From: Entrophospora sp. SA101
Taxonomy: Eukaryota > Glomeromycota > Glomeromycetes > Entrophosporales > Entrophosporaceae
Direction: 5' to 3'
Assembly: GCA_958430865.1 (NCBI GenBank)
Contig: CAUDNR010000520.1
Location: 1 to 30,042 of the forward strand
Length of the DNA: 30,042 bases
Positions 11,291 to 22,457 of the stretch are shown in pieces; within the stretch, counting starts at the first letter, position 1; the number at the start of each line of letters is the position of its first letter. The notes beneath the pieces were generated by a model. The model made no database searches and was not told where the DNA came from. It saw only the letters and a list, made by a program, of their open reading frames with translations. A program made the translations under genes and the position numbers.

Positions 11291-12013
11291 TTATTTGAAT
11301 TATTATAATTATTATTATGATTATTATTATTAATTATAAATCTGGTAGCGGTATCCATTTTATGAAATTCAAATCTATATATATATGAATATATAAATAT
11401 ATATTGAAATATAAGATTTTTATTAGTTGATTAGTTAATTTTGATTGTTTGATCAAAAAAAAAAAGAAAAAATAAGACTAATGACTATGTAATGAGTTAT
11501 TTTTTTTCGGAGAATGAAATATTTACACTAATTAATTAAGGTATGGATGGATATTTTTGTGTGGTACCAACTAATAGTAATTAGTAATAATAATGGTAAT
11601 TTAATAATATAATAATAAAATGGAAGCGCTAAAAAAATAGTAATCAATTGAGAAATTAAAAACACATTATAAGGCTGTGTATGACTAAGCCCCCACTGTT
11701 AAAAACTTATTGTTAAACTTACCAAAAAGTCTTGTAAAAAAATAATAAAAAGCGAAATGATAAAGAGAAACAAGTGAAGGGGGATTTTTTTTTTTTTTTT
11801 TTATAAATGCAAATAAATGTAAAGATGATAAATATATATAAAAAAAAATAGTGTATGTATATAAGAGATAAAATGTGATAGGGGATTGAGATAACGGTCG
11901 TATAGAATTGAATATATAAAGTACGTAAAAATAATTTTATTGTAAACGTCGTCGTCTCTTTTAGAATAGATGATATATATAAACACAACCAAGTTCAAAG
12001 CTATATATATGTA

Positions 12014-12045
<32 letters not shown>

Positions 12046-14022
12046 AATAATTAAAGAAGAAGAGAAATTTATTATTAGCAAATAGTCTTGGTCTTTGAAA
12101 ATAATTATTTTTAATACTGTAATAAATAAATCATTACTTACAATCTTTAGTAGAGTAAAAAAAAATTTTTTTATAGAAATATTCAGAAAAAAAAAATATA
12201 ATTATAGTAGACAATGTATTAGTATATATAATATTTCTTAAAGTGTACAACAGTTGCTGAAATATAATTTTTTTCTGTGTCGTAGAAGAAGAGAATAAAA
12301 TGTGTTATTTATATATTTTTGAAAAATTTTTTTATATTCGCTATTTATTGTTATTTTTTTATTATTGAAAAGGAGAAAAAAAATTTTTCATGGTAACACA
12401 CTATATAACAATAATAATTGATTATAATTGAAAATGTAATTGATTGTGTAATTATTTATTATAATAAGTATATATAATAGTAAAACACACGTACATAATG
12501 TATATAATAATAATTATTATATAATGTATAAAAAAAGATTTATATAGAATATAAAATTTATTTCTTGCTCTTTTTAGGCATACGAGATTTTCTTGTTATT
12601 CATTCTTTGAGAGAAAATCGGTTGAGAGTATAATTGCTTTTGTAAATAACCTAATTAATATATAAATTTATCAAAAGCTTATAATTATGAGTTAATAACT
12701 AAATTTTAATATATCTGAGTTAATGTGTCTGAGTTAATGACTGAAATGTAACATGTCTGAGTTAATGACTGAAATGTAACATGTCTGAGAAAATAACGGA
12801 GAATTTTAGAAAAAGGAGTGCTGTTGACATCCTTTATTTTTTTTTCTGCCTTCTTGTTCTTCTTCCTGTTTAATTATTAAAAAAAAAAAATGAGTCACAA
12901 ATTTAATGAACTGTGAAACATCTGAAGTAACGCAACATTTGAATAATAATTTTTTTTTTAACAAATAAAGTACAGCAAGCAAATGAAATCAATTTTTATT
13001 AATAAATAAATGCTATATATAATAACAAATTAGAGTTATATAAATTACAGTAATAGGTATTTGGTAAATCTGTTATTTTTTATTGCATATCATCATCAAT
13101 TATTGGTTGCGTTGGATGGATGGTGGTGGTGGGTGATGTTGATAATTTATAATTCAATTTATTTTTTTAATTAATTAATTTATTTATTTAGGAGAAAAAA
13201 GAGAGAGGGAGGGAGAGAGTTAGGAGGAGGTTGGTTAGTGAGAGAATTTGTTTTTTAACCATAATAATCAATATTAAAAAAAAAGATTGATTACGTATAT
13301 TCAGTGCCAATCAATCACCAATCAAACCGATCGACTTATCCAATTAACTTAACTCGGAAAAAAGCCCAAGAATCTCTCTAACCTACCCTTGGCCTTGAGA
13401 GTTTTGAAAATTAAAAAAAAAATTTTTTTATTTTTTAAATCAAATGTTTATATAAATAAATATGTGCATGTTTTTATATTTTTACTTTTTAAATAATTAA
13501 AAAAAAAAAAATTTAAAAAAGATTATTAAAAATTAAATAATATGGTATAAACATTACTGTAAGAAATTTGTGGTACATGTCAATAACAAGTCGAATTAGG
13601 TCAAATTGTATTAGTTAATTCATATTAATTTTAAAAATATAATTTAGTAAATTGATTGGTTATTTCCAAAAGGAAGTACAAAAAGGAAGTACAAAAAAGT
13701 AAATAAAAAAAGTAACAAACATTTAATTTTATTTGAAAAAAAAAATTAAAAAAATTAAAAAGAAAGGAGGAGAAAAATTATATGAACAGATGAATGAAAG
13801 CTTTTTTTTTTTTTTTTATAATAAATGTAGACTTGCCGATCAAAAATGGTCGGATAAATCTCATTCGTATAACTGATAGCAAAAGATTTTTAAACTAGCT
13901 ATTAATGTTGTGTTGTTAACAGTTTTTAATTAAAATCAAAATTTCGCTCTCCTGTCTCACCACACTAACCACACACCACTATTTTTCCATTGTTGTTGCT
14001 TATAATGATTATTATATTATAA

Positions 14023-14059
<37 letters not shown>

Positions 14060-14453
14060 GCATAAAAATTTATTTGTAACAAATTCATCAATTTTGTTGT
14101 TTTTTTGTTTAAATGTTTCGAATTTAATTTTTGTTGTGTAACAATGACAAATAAATTTTCGAGTTTCGCCTTTAGATAAGAATAGTAAATGTGGATGGAC
14201 GGTGCCGAAAAATAATCACGGATGTCAATCAATAACATATAGAATGATGAAAGTGCACCAATTTGTGTAATAACTTTAAAATTAAAATGAATGATGAATG
14301 AAATTAATACGTTGAATTAATTTGATTTTTTTATTAAACTACGTATTCAAGATAAATAAAAAAATATTCTGATAGATTAAAATATTAAAAATATTAAAAA
14401 TTCAGATAGATCTATCAAAACTCCATCTATATATTATTATATTCTATAATCAT
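11291..14453. other. AT-rich intergenic region, no gene seen
   Basis: About 3.2 kb dominated by poly-A/T, TA repeats (about 12001-12030), an ATT run at 14029-14056 and short duplications such as aaaaggaagtac twice near 13669-13692. No open frame with coding character was found on either strand. It lies between the promoter side of the GATA/PHD gene and the 3' end of the Rxt3 gene. Confidence 0.6.
12712..12790. repeat. 28-bp tandem repeat
   Basis: The unit tgtctgagttaatgactgaa plus atgtaaca starts at 12726 and 12754 as two perfect copies, with a third start at 12782 that soon diverges and a degenerate copy before 12726. Period is exactly 28. Confidence 0.85.
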
Positions 14454-14762
14454 TTAGTCTTGACTTTTTGAATACCAAAATATTCTGTTGATGATGCATA
14501 ATAAGCTATGTTGTTGATTTTGTTTATCTGCTACAACTACACCAACAATATTCCATGATAATTCATGAAAATCTAAATCATCCCGAATTATTTCATCCAA
14601 CTTATCAGAACTTAACGGATGTTTTAAATTGCTTTTATTTCTGTCTCCTAAATAAACTGATGGTGATACTATTGAAAATCTATATTTGCTTTGCTTCTCA
14701 TTATATGATACTTCATATCTGATTGTCAATGGCGGAGAAAAGAATAGTAAGTATAAATTATA

Positions 14763-14794
<32 letters not shown>

Positions 14795-15867
14795 CGCGTG
14801 TACATGTAAATTACCTTTCATCATCATTTTCCAAGTACAAGACTTCAGAATATAGTCTGTTAATTATATATTTGCTATCTGACATCAATTCTGGTGAATA
14901 CTTATAACAAGGATCATGTTCATTGTTAAACAGGAATAAAATGGCATTTTGATTATTTGATACATTAAATGCTTTTTTTCTCTTTACAAGAAAATTTTTC
15001 ATTCTTTCTTTTGTTCCTTTGCCACCTTTTGATCTACAAATCGCTTCGCCGATTTGTATTTTTTCAACCTTTTCAATTTTGTAGCTAACTCCATGATGAT
15101 CACCCCAACATCTACTTTTATAATTGTTTCTTTTGGTGCCCTTATAATAAAGTAGTTTTGGATAGGCACGAATGGTAACATGAAGATCATAATTAGGTTG
15201 ATTTTGTACGACCTTTGATTTATCATATTCAAGAGGGACAAATAATCCAGAGTGTATAAGAGTCGCAACAACATCTGAGTCATCACAGTAAATGTCTGTT
15301 CCCCATACAAAATGCTCTTTAACTTTGGTATTATCCCATGTCAAATGTTTAGCTTGTATCCAAATTTCCATTAAACCATTTTCTTTGAATTCCAGTGGTG
15401 GAAGAATTTCCTTGGGATTATAAAGTAAATGACCTTTTTTTATTACATTCAACAAGTATATTATTAATATTAGTGCATATATAAGTCAAACGTAACAATC
15501 AAAAAATAAATAAATTATTATTAACAAACCAAGATTTTTTTCTTTAAAACCATTCATGTTTAAAGACTCGTCATTATGAACAATCACTCGTGAAATTTCT
15601 TCAAGTTTAGTAGCATCATGGTGATTCATCTCTTCATAATAATTAGCTAGTTTATCTTTATCAATGTTATTATAATCTTCGATTTCATCATAATCATTAT
15701 AATCACCATTATCTTCACCGTATTCTTCTTTCACATGATAATCATTATTAGAAGATGTCTCCAATCCACCACTTTTATTTATTTCTTTTTGTTCCTTTAT
15801 TTCAATCGCTTCAAGTAAACATTGCAACGGGGAAGGAATACATTCATCCTGATTTTTTGAATTGTAG

Positions 15868-15908
<41 letters not shown>

Positions 15909-16562
15909 CTTAATGATGTTGTTGTTATTATTGTTTATGATTTGTTCATTGGTGCTTTTGAAGTTATTGTTATAACTAAAAGTGTTATCATCATCATCAT
16001 TTGAAAGAATTGCAAACACAGACATCGGATTAGATTTAGCAGCAGCAGCAGAAGTAGTAGACGATGATGTATATGACAAATTATACGGTGACGTATTATT
16101 ATTATTATTGTTATTGTTATTGGACGAGGATGATTGAGAAAAATTCTTTGGAGTATAAGGTGTAATAGTAGCTGCTATCGTTGATGATTTAGTTGTTTGC
16201 GGTGGTGGTGGTGGTGGTGATAATTTCGATGCTACTAAAGATTTTAGAGGCGGCAATTCAAATCTTGGTAAAGATGATTGGTGTTGTTGTTGATTACTTT
16301 GTGGTGTTGGTATTAGTGGTGGCGACTGATCAAACACGTTAGAAGAATGATTGGGAGGAAATTTGGAGGAAAAGGTTAAAGGAGGTAAACTCCATGAGCC
16401 GATCTTTTCAAATTGTGGTGTTTGTTGTAAAGTATTTATTGGTGGTGGTAATGTTATCCTCATCCTTTTAGTAGAACTACTATTGGGAGTTTGATAGTTT
16501 TGTTGTTCATCAAGGTTCAAGGGGTCCTCTGTAATATGACGTTTTTGAGCTGAATTTTCCAT
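14454..16562 (-). CDS. RXT3: Rxt3-like subunit of the Rpd3/Sin3 histone deacetylase complex
   Basis: Rxt3 is a fungal subunit of the large Rpd3 deacetylase complex, acting in transcriptional repression in the nucleus. Exons: 16562-15530, 15433-14815, 14718-14454, with introns of 96 and 96 bp; the joined frame is 639 codons including stop, starting at the first ATG. Residues 1-344 are disordered and Pro-, Ser- and Asn-rich (two poly-Asn runs coded by a TTG-type repeat on the plus strand, a poly-Pro run, an Asp/Glu-rich end). The Rxt3 domain starts near residue 350: the hallmark WGTDIYCDDSDVVATLIHSG begins at residue 388, followed by CWGDHHGVSYKIEKVEKI at about 454. The long N-terminus is unusual but fits the low-complexity style of this genome. 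The family call rests on the WGTD.Y.DDSDVV..LIHSG motif as I know it from the Rxt3 family. Confidence 0.88.
14762..14794. repeat. TA microsatellite in an intron
   Basis: About 30 bp of alternating TA within the second intron of the Rxt3 gene, close to its donor. Confidence 0.85.
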
Positions 16563-17330
16563 GATTTGGATGAAAATATTTATTATGTGTGAAATATAAA
16601 ATAAATTGCTTTTTTTTTTCTATTTTTGTTATTAATAAAAATTATTTTAAAGTTTGATATTTGACTAAAATAGAAATATAAAAAAATTGATTTATATATC
16701 ACTATTACTATATATGGTATATCAAATTCTATTGTTATTATTGTTGTAACCTCTTGTGTATGTATTGTGTGTGTGTTATGCGTATTTTCACACAGGAAAA
16801 TTTTCTTGGTTATTATTCCTATTATTCCCCCCCACTGTTATTTAATAAAATTAAAAATTTATCATTATAATCTTCCTTCTAACGAAAAATCGGACAGAGC
16901 ATTCATTTCAAACAACATTTACCAAAACGCTGTTGTAAATAATGGTCTTGTTCAGCCAATCCGACGATGAATACTACTAGTCAATACTTTGTTGACCTAC
17001 AAGTATCATCAACATTGGTAACTGAATAAATCCTATAATTATTACCAACAATATTTTCTCCCAACTGCAATAATAATAATAGTCGTAACAATTTGACTAA
17101 AGATCAACTAATTTTTATAGCCAACAATGACAGAGGTCGGTATAAAAAAATGGTTAGAGTTTTGGTGTTAAAGACATACTGAGATTAGAAAATATTCTAA
17201 CAACAGCAGCAGAAACAACGAGAACAGTTTGTTTATTAGTTATAATAAAAATAAAGTTGTTCTTCATAATTCATTTTCTAATTTAATTAATTAATCTGGT
17301 TTTTTTTTCAAAAGCCATCGTTTAACTAAT

Positions 17331-17489
17331 ATGAAAGAAATTCCTCCAGAATTGCTTGTAGAAATGTCAAAAGAGTTTATTAGCCAGATCTTTTTGACTT
17401 TGGTCAAGTTAGGATGGGCCCATATGTTATTCTTTGCCATTTTGTTGGGAAAAACTTTTATTACAGTTGATGCTGCAAAGTCTTATTAG
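17331..17489 (+). CDS. Small open frame, 52 residues, unknown
   Basis: An ATG-to-TAG frame with natural-looking composition, no low complexity and one hydrophobic stretch that could cross a membrane (roughly residues 20-46, HMLFFAILLG in its middle). A possible acceptor (ttttcaaaag) lies just upstream, so it could instead be the last exon of a split gene. No family recognised. Confidence 0.3.
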   Translation: MKEIPPELLVEMSKEFISQIFLTLVKLGWAHMLFFAILLGKTFITVDAAKSY

Positions 17490-17588
17490 AATTCTATCTA
17501 GATACCTTTATAATGTGTCATACAATGAATAATTATCAAATTAAAATTTCAAACTATATAATAATAAGACTTAAAAGTAAAATTATAT

Positions 17589-17641
17589 GATCGTTAGACA
17601 TATCATTTGATTGATCGTTAGACATATCATTTGATTGATCG
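17589..17641. repeat. 24-bp direct repeat
   Basis: gatcgttagacatatcattt plus gatt stands at 17589 and again at 17613, and a third start (gatcgtt) follows at 17637. The copies are perfect. Confidence 0.9.
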
Positions 17642-17824
17642 TTTAATTAAAGCAAGATTTTGTATCAAGAGATTCGAAATCTTATGGTCAATCAAAAATT
17701 CATTCCATTTTCCTCAAGATCGAAATTTTAATTCTAATGATATAAAATTGTAACCGATGTAGAACAATGAGTATGCTTTGCTTCAATTTTTACATGATTC
17801 AAGATTTATTTATTTTTTAATTAC

Positions 17825-17964
17825 AGTCGGCGCTCGATATAGTGAAGTTTTGGCTAGTACAAATTTGGAAACTATCTGCGTTAATATCCAATCAAATTCA
17901 ACTTTTCTGAAGATAGTTTCCAAATTTGTACTAGCCAAAACTTCACTATATCGAGCGCCGACTG
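17825..17964. mobile_element. 140-bp foldback MITE, pogo/Tigger or Tc1-mariner type
   Basis: The two ends are a perfect 54-bp inverted repeat starting CAGTCGGCGCTCGATATAG, with a loop of about 32 bp. The element is flanked on both sides by TA (17823-17824 and 17965-17966), the target duplication of the Tc1/mariner/pogo superfamily, and the CAGTC...CTCGATATA terminus resembles pogo/Tigger-like ends. It has no coding capacity, so it would depend on a transposase elsewhere. The absence of any arm mismatch suggests recent activity or strong selection against divergence. Confidence 0.9.
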
Positions 17965-18056
17965 TATGATAATAATTAACTTTTAGTTATTAAAAAAAAA
18001 AAAAAAAAAAGTAAATAATAATATATGTACATTGCATCGAATGATTTTAATTTTCA

Positions 18057-18335
18057 TTAAAATCTTTTATATAGCAAAGAAGAAATGGCGTCCACAGTAC
18101 CCACAATACAACCAAATAAACCCACCAGTATCACAAATAAATTTAAAACCATTTCCCAAATAGTCATACCATTCCACCCAAACAATCTACATAAAATACT
18201 ACGGGTAATACAAATACCAGTAAACAGTTTGCGAATGCACCTAGCACAAAAACATAAATTTATAGAAATGATCAACATTAATGATTACTGCTTCCGCGGC
18301 TGTTGTCCTAGCGCTTGTTATAAGCTAAACCGACA
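18057..18335 (-). pseudogene. Decayed C-terminal piece of an amino-acid transporter (Aa_trans/AVT type)
   Basis: Reading the minus strand, three pieces in different frames line up as the end of a membrane transporter: one containing FYKFMF (about 18255), a hydrophobic segment GAFANCLLVFVLPVVFY (about 18240-18190), and LFGWNGMTIWEMVLNLFVIL running into LVGLFGCIVGTVDAI and ending at a stop at 18057. The last two transmembrane helices of vacuolar or neutral amino-acid permeases have this look (GTxxSI near the end). At least two single-base shifts break the frame, near 18246 and 18203. The 5' limit is unclear. Family assignment is from general pattern, not from a search. Confidence 0.5.
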
Positions 18336-18539
18336 TAAAAAAAATTGGTCTCGAGTTAAATTGCTATTGTCATTATAGTTTTATCTATCCAAATTCTCTT
18401 CGTTTAAATTCTGACTAGAGAAAAAATTGTTGGTGATGTCCACACGATTGTTCGAGTTTTGATGAGTATGGTTATGGCCAAAGTAATTATGGTTTGTTCC
18501 GCGAGAAAAACAAAAAAAAAATTTGTATCGTCATATCTA

Positions 18540-18765
18540 TAGATGGGCGTCTAAATTGTTTTTGGGTTTAGACAAAAATGTCTAAATGTCTAAATTAATA
18601 TAAATAGTAATGATTTGCTTTAAATACAACTAAAAGTCACGTGTATATACAAAATCCACAAAAAATTCAATTTCAGCATTTTAGACAATTGAGACCATGA
18701 TTGTCTAAATGTCTAAATTAATTTATTTTTTAGACATTGTCTAAATAATTTAGGACACCCATCTA
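18540..18765. mobile_element. Inverted-repeat element with TAGATGGG ends
   Basis: The 226-bp segment begins TAGATGGGCGTCTAAATT and ends with the near-complement AATTTAGGACACCCATCTA. Inside, tgtctaaatgtctaaattaa occurs twice (about 18579 and 18698), and gtctaaa-type words are frequent. It has no coding potential. A TA is present at both borders, but I found no longer target duplication, so the superfamily is not settled. Confidence 0.6.
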
Positions 18766-20965
18766 TTGTATATTTAAACTTACACTTGTTTATTTTTTGA
18801 AAGAACAAAATAAATAATATTATTATTTGTTTTATTCATTTTATTCAAATAAACATTTGAATAGAAAACCCTAACTGCTACTCAAGATATGATATTATTT
18901 TAGTACAAAGGGCTTTAGAAATATTTAATCAATAACTTAATTAGAATATAAAGAGCTATTGGTTTATTAAACTAAGCCAATAATTAACTAAAAAAAGGAT
19001 TAATTTTAAAAGAATATCTGATAAATATTGGCATTTTCAATATTTACTAATACTTTTAGACTATATGACAAAAATATTATTAACTTATCAGTATGCTAAT
19101 ACCTTGATTATTTTTTTAAAGAATAATCAAATTCTGATATTTGCTGATACCTCATTACCCCATTACCCAATTTGGTATCATTTGGCCAGTAAAGAGATTA
19201 TATATAAGCAAAGAAAAATGGCACCTTAAATTAGCACAAAAGAATTTTAAATCATGCACAAACATAACAGCTTAATAGCTTGATTGACATAGTGGTGCAG
19301 TCTTGCAATTTTTTTATTGTATATTTTAAATATAATTGATCATGTTTTTGACAAAACAAACATGACTTGGCTATTTAATCATTTCCTTCATTTCCTTGTA
19401 TGTGAATGCCTCCATCCATCAAATATTTATGATGGTCATGATGATAATTTGATACATTTGATATCATCTTTGGCATAACAAACAATTGCATTACCCAGGT
19501 AGTAATGATACCAAGGCCATGCATAAACAAAACTTTAATGCGTGTCTACCCAGATCTCTGGGGTTCACAAAATAAATTACTTTTCCTGATTATCAATTAT
19601 GGTTGCTCATGAATAATAAATCTGATGTTGATTGCATGTGTCAGATTTAATTAAAGCTTTCCTGTCACAAACATGCAATAACCATGCTTTCACATGCCCC
19701 ATAACTGTGGAATTTTCTCCACAGGTGCGCCGCACACATGTTAGAAGGCTTTGGACAAAACATACTTATCTTCTCCTCAGACCAGGCTTGGCTGTTATCA
19801 TATGGGCATTGATTGCTGATAGCTGGCATTTGTGTGATGATTGCTTTGTGTTACACATCTCCAGTACAAAGTCAGTGATTGCTTTGTGTTAAAAATTCTC
19901 CAATGCAGAAAGGTTGTTGTTTTAGATTTTCCCTGATTTCAGTTTTGAGTCTTGGGTTGCTGTCTTGTCAGTGGCATGCCAACTCATCAATAACCCTACC
20001 CCATTTACTAAAATAACAAATTCAGTTGGCACTACAATTCATCAGCAGAGTTGCGACAGCTTGGTCACAGAGCCATCCTTACCCTAGAGGTGGGATCGTT
20101 GCAAGCGAATTTTCAGCCAGCATGCCAGCAGCCTTCTCTGGTCTGGGAAGATTAGTGAAAGTGTCATTGACGATTGATGCAGTCTTGGTAAACTCCAGAT
20201 CCACGCGCCTTCTGGAATTCTGTTGCATCATCATATATTTGGGTCGCCAAGTCAAGATTAGCCTTGTGTACATGAGAAACGTGTGGGAATGACTGTAAAT
20301 GTGTTCAAGGTAGTGTGCGTGCTTCAACACTTGTAAAATTTCCAATAATCAAACATTGCATATCAAATTGTTTCTTTTTCAACAGTCAATGCCGCCTTGA
20401 CATCTTGTGATTATAATAATAATAATAGTATTATTATTATTGATTATGCAAAGCAAAATATTATCAATGAAAATCTTGTAATCACCCAGCAAGATCTGCT
20501 CAGCGTTTTGATTCCAATTAAAATATTTATAAGCTAAAATAAAAGACACCTCATACATATCAATGCAAGTAAAAAAAATGTAGTACCTCTGGTTAGTTAT
20601 TAACACATTTTCTTTAGGAGACCCAAACCAAACAACAACGTTCATGTTTTGTCACCATGGACTCTGTCAAAAAATAAATTGTTTTTCCAAAAAAAAAAAT
20701 CAATTTGCGTCTGTCCTACCAGAAAAAAAAAACCAATAGGATAAATAATTAATGTGTACGTGTTGATCAAATAACAAACTTCTTTAAAAAAAAATGTCGT
20801 TTAATGACAAGAAAAATAAAAGAAGCAGATAAGCTGACAAGGAACAACATGGGTAAGCATTTTAAGGATGGTGGTGGTTATCGCCTGACACTCATCATTA
20901 CTCTAGTTAACATCACATCATTATTTTTATTTTGTTTTGACTTTAGTCTTAAAAAGAAAATTAAA
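18766..20965. other. Non-coding region with a GC-richer block at about 19370-20340
   Basis: The first part is ordinary AT-rich DNA with gatatttgctgatacct-like short repeats (18990-19160). From about 19370 to 20340 base composition shifts clearly to higher GC and poly-A/T runs vanish, but the open frames on both strands are short and show no protein family. A 38-bp direct repeat (tgattgctttgtgtta at 19838 and 19876) lies within it. It may be a non-autonomous or decayed transposon of a type I do not recognise. A small palindromic ATT run is at 20404-20444. Confidence 0.4.
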
Positions 20966-22457
20966 CCAATGTTACTGAGCTTCAACCAATTGAATTAGGA
21001 TCTGATATTAACAATGCTGTTGATGTTCTAACAAAATTACCTGATCCCATCCCTAAAAATACCAATATTGCCACTTTTCAACATCCAATTTTGATTGGTT
21101 CTCAAGCTGCAAGATATCATTTTCCTAGCTTTCAGAATCCAATTGACTGGAATATAATTGCCACTCCATCACAAGCTATTAACTGGTTAAATTCATTGAA
21201 AACCAAACATAAGACTGAAACAAAAATGGTTTATTACAAAAACATTTGTATCAAAATTCAATTAAAATGCACTATTAATAATGTGAAAGGCATTGAAGAT
21301 ATTTACAACTACAATATAGAAGTTGTCATTGGTCCTCATGACATGAAAGAAATACTCAATCAAGAAATTGAGTTCTGTAATCACAATTCCAGCAGTAAAA
21401 TGATTATGGATATTTGTTGTGATGATAAAGTTATCAGAAACATTGCATTTCTTCCACCAACAAACCTTGTCTGTTCAGTAGCTTCTTTAGAAGTTCTTGA
21501 AGCACTAGAATCATCACATATCATTTGGCCTTATTATTTTGACAAACACATAAATGATCTACACTCTTTGAGAATATTATTAGGTTGCAGTGACACCAAT
21601 ATGCCAAAGTCACAACCATTAACAGGTCCATCAAGGAGTCTTGATGTTGAAACAATGCTGAAATCACACATAAATGAAATGGAAAAAATTTATGGAGTTC
21701 CTAGTAGGGTTTTTATTCATGAATATCATGAATATCATTAAGGGGTTACACACTATTAAAACAGCAAAAAATCCCTTAAAAACATGAGTTGATCACTTGA
21801 TTTTAATAGTGTGTGACCCTGTGTGACCCCTTATGATATTCATGAATACAAACCCTAGTTCCTAGTGCTCAGATCAAAAATGATTTAGTGATAACAAAAT
21901 TTATAAAACATGATGATATACACGAACTTATTAAATATGGTGAAAGACTGACTTGTGTAGATTTGAAACTCAATCAAGTAATTAATTAATTATCATTATC
22001 ATTATCATATACTCTTATTTTATATATAACAATCATAAACACTAATCATTAAAAATCAATATACATATATATATATATGTACACATAATTATATTTAATA
22101 TGGGTTGAGAACTCTCTTTTTCAACAAATTTCATATGAAACACAATCAAGATGTCTAAAATAAGAAGCCATGGTACTTTCGTTAGAAAGATATCTTATTA
22201 CACAACTTGCATCATCACAAGAAAATGCATACAAATTGAGTCTATCTTACATTTGCACCATATCAACTAAAAATTGTCTTTGTCAATTTGTCATAGACAA
22301 TTATCCACACCTAATAAGGTGTGACAAAGATCTGATGTCAATTGCACAACAAATAATTGATGAAAAAAACCCATCAAACAATACAATAGTTGGGTATGGT
22401 GTGGGAAGTGATTTATCTTTAGAAAAAACATATAATCTTAAAAATCTTCAATCTTAA
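20966..22457 (+). pseudogene. Broken nucleotidyltransferase-like gene (phage/giant-virus-type family)
   Basis: One conserved-looking protein is spread over three pieces: 20966-21704, 21866-21977, and, after an apparent 173-bp intron (21978-22150), 22151-22457. Features: IGSQAARYHFPSF and IDWNIIATP near the start (a GS...DxD-like NTase signature, second Asp replaced by Asn), SLEVLEALESSHI with DKHINDLHSLR in the middle, then HDDIHELIKYGE, and EAMVLSLERYLI plus FVIDNYPHLI at the end. These resemble, from memory, a family annotated as nucleotidyltransferase-like in phages and large DNA viruses. Breaks: a hAT-like MITE at 21705-21857 adds a stop; a one-base shift near 22160 puts TAA (22161) before EAMVL. 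No ATG exists in frame at the 5' end; a small ATG exon near 20806 with donor gtaagc could have supplied it. Function is probably lost. Confidence 0.55.
21705..21857. mobile_element. 153-bp hAT-like MITE inserted in a coding region
   Basis: The ends are inverted repeats: TAGGGTTTTTATTCATGAA on the left, and the complement of TAGGGTTTGTATTCATGAA on the right. A second inner inverted repeat (AAGGGGTTACACACTATTAA against TTAATAGTGTGTGACC...CCCTT) follows. The element is flanked by the perfect 8-bp direct repeat gttcctag at 21697-21704 and 21858-21865. An 8-bp target duplication and T/CAGGG ends are typical of hAT transposons. Removing the element and one flank restores the open frame of the host gene, which shows the empty site was coding. 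The left arm has an extra gaatatcat and the right arm an extra gtgtgaccc copy. Confidence 0.92.

Larger units (their letters stand above)
16563..17824. other. Upstream region of the Rxt3 gene and intergenic DNA
   Basis: It contains the promoter side of the minus-strand Rxt3 gene, with no certain motifs. On the plus strand there are several short open pieces with donor- and acceptor-like ends near 16960-17160, but I could not join them in frame. A 24-bp direct repeat is listed separately. Confidence 0.5.

Noticed and set aside
12560..12620. Basic C-terminal-like peptide (MPKKSKK) on the minus strand
   Set aside because: Only a few codons, an in-frame stop just upstream and no exon to join.
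19632..20345. Open frames of 86-88 codons in the GC-richer block
   Set aside because: Overlapping frames on both strands, no family motifs, no splice structure; probably non-coding.
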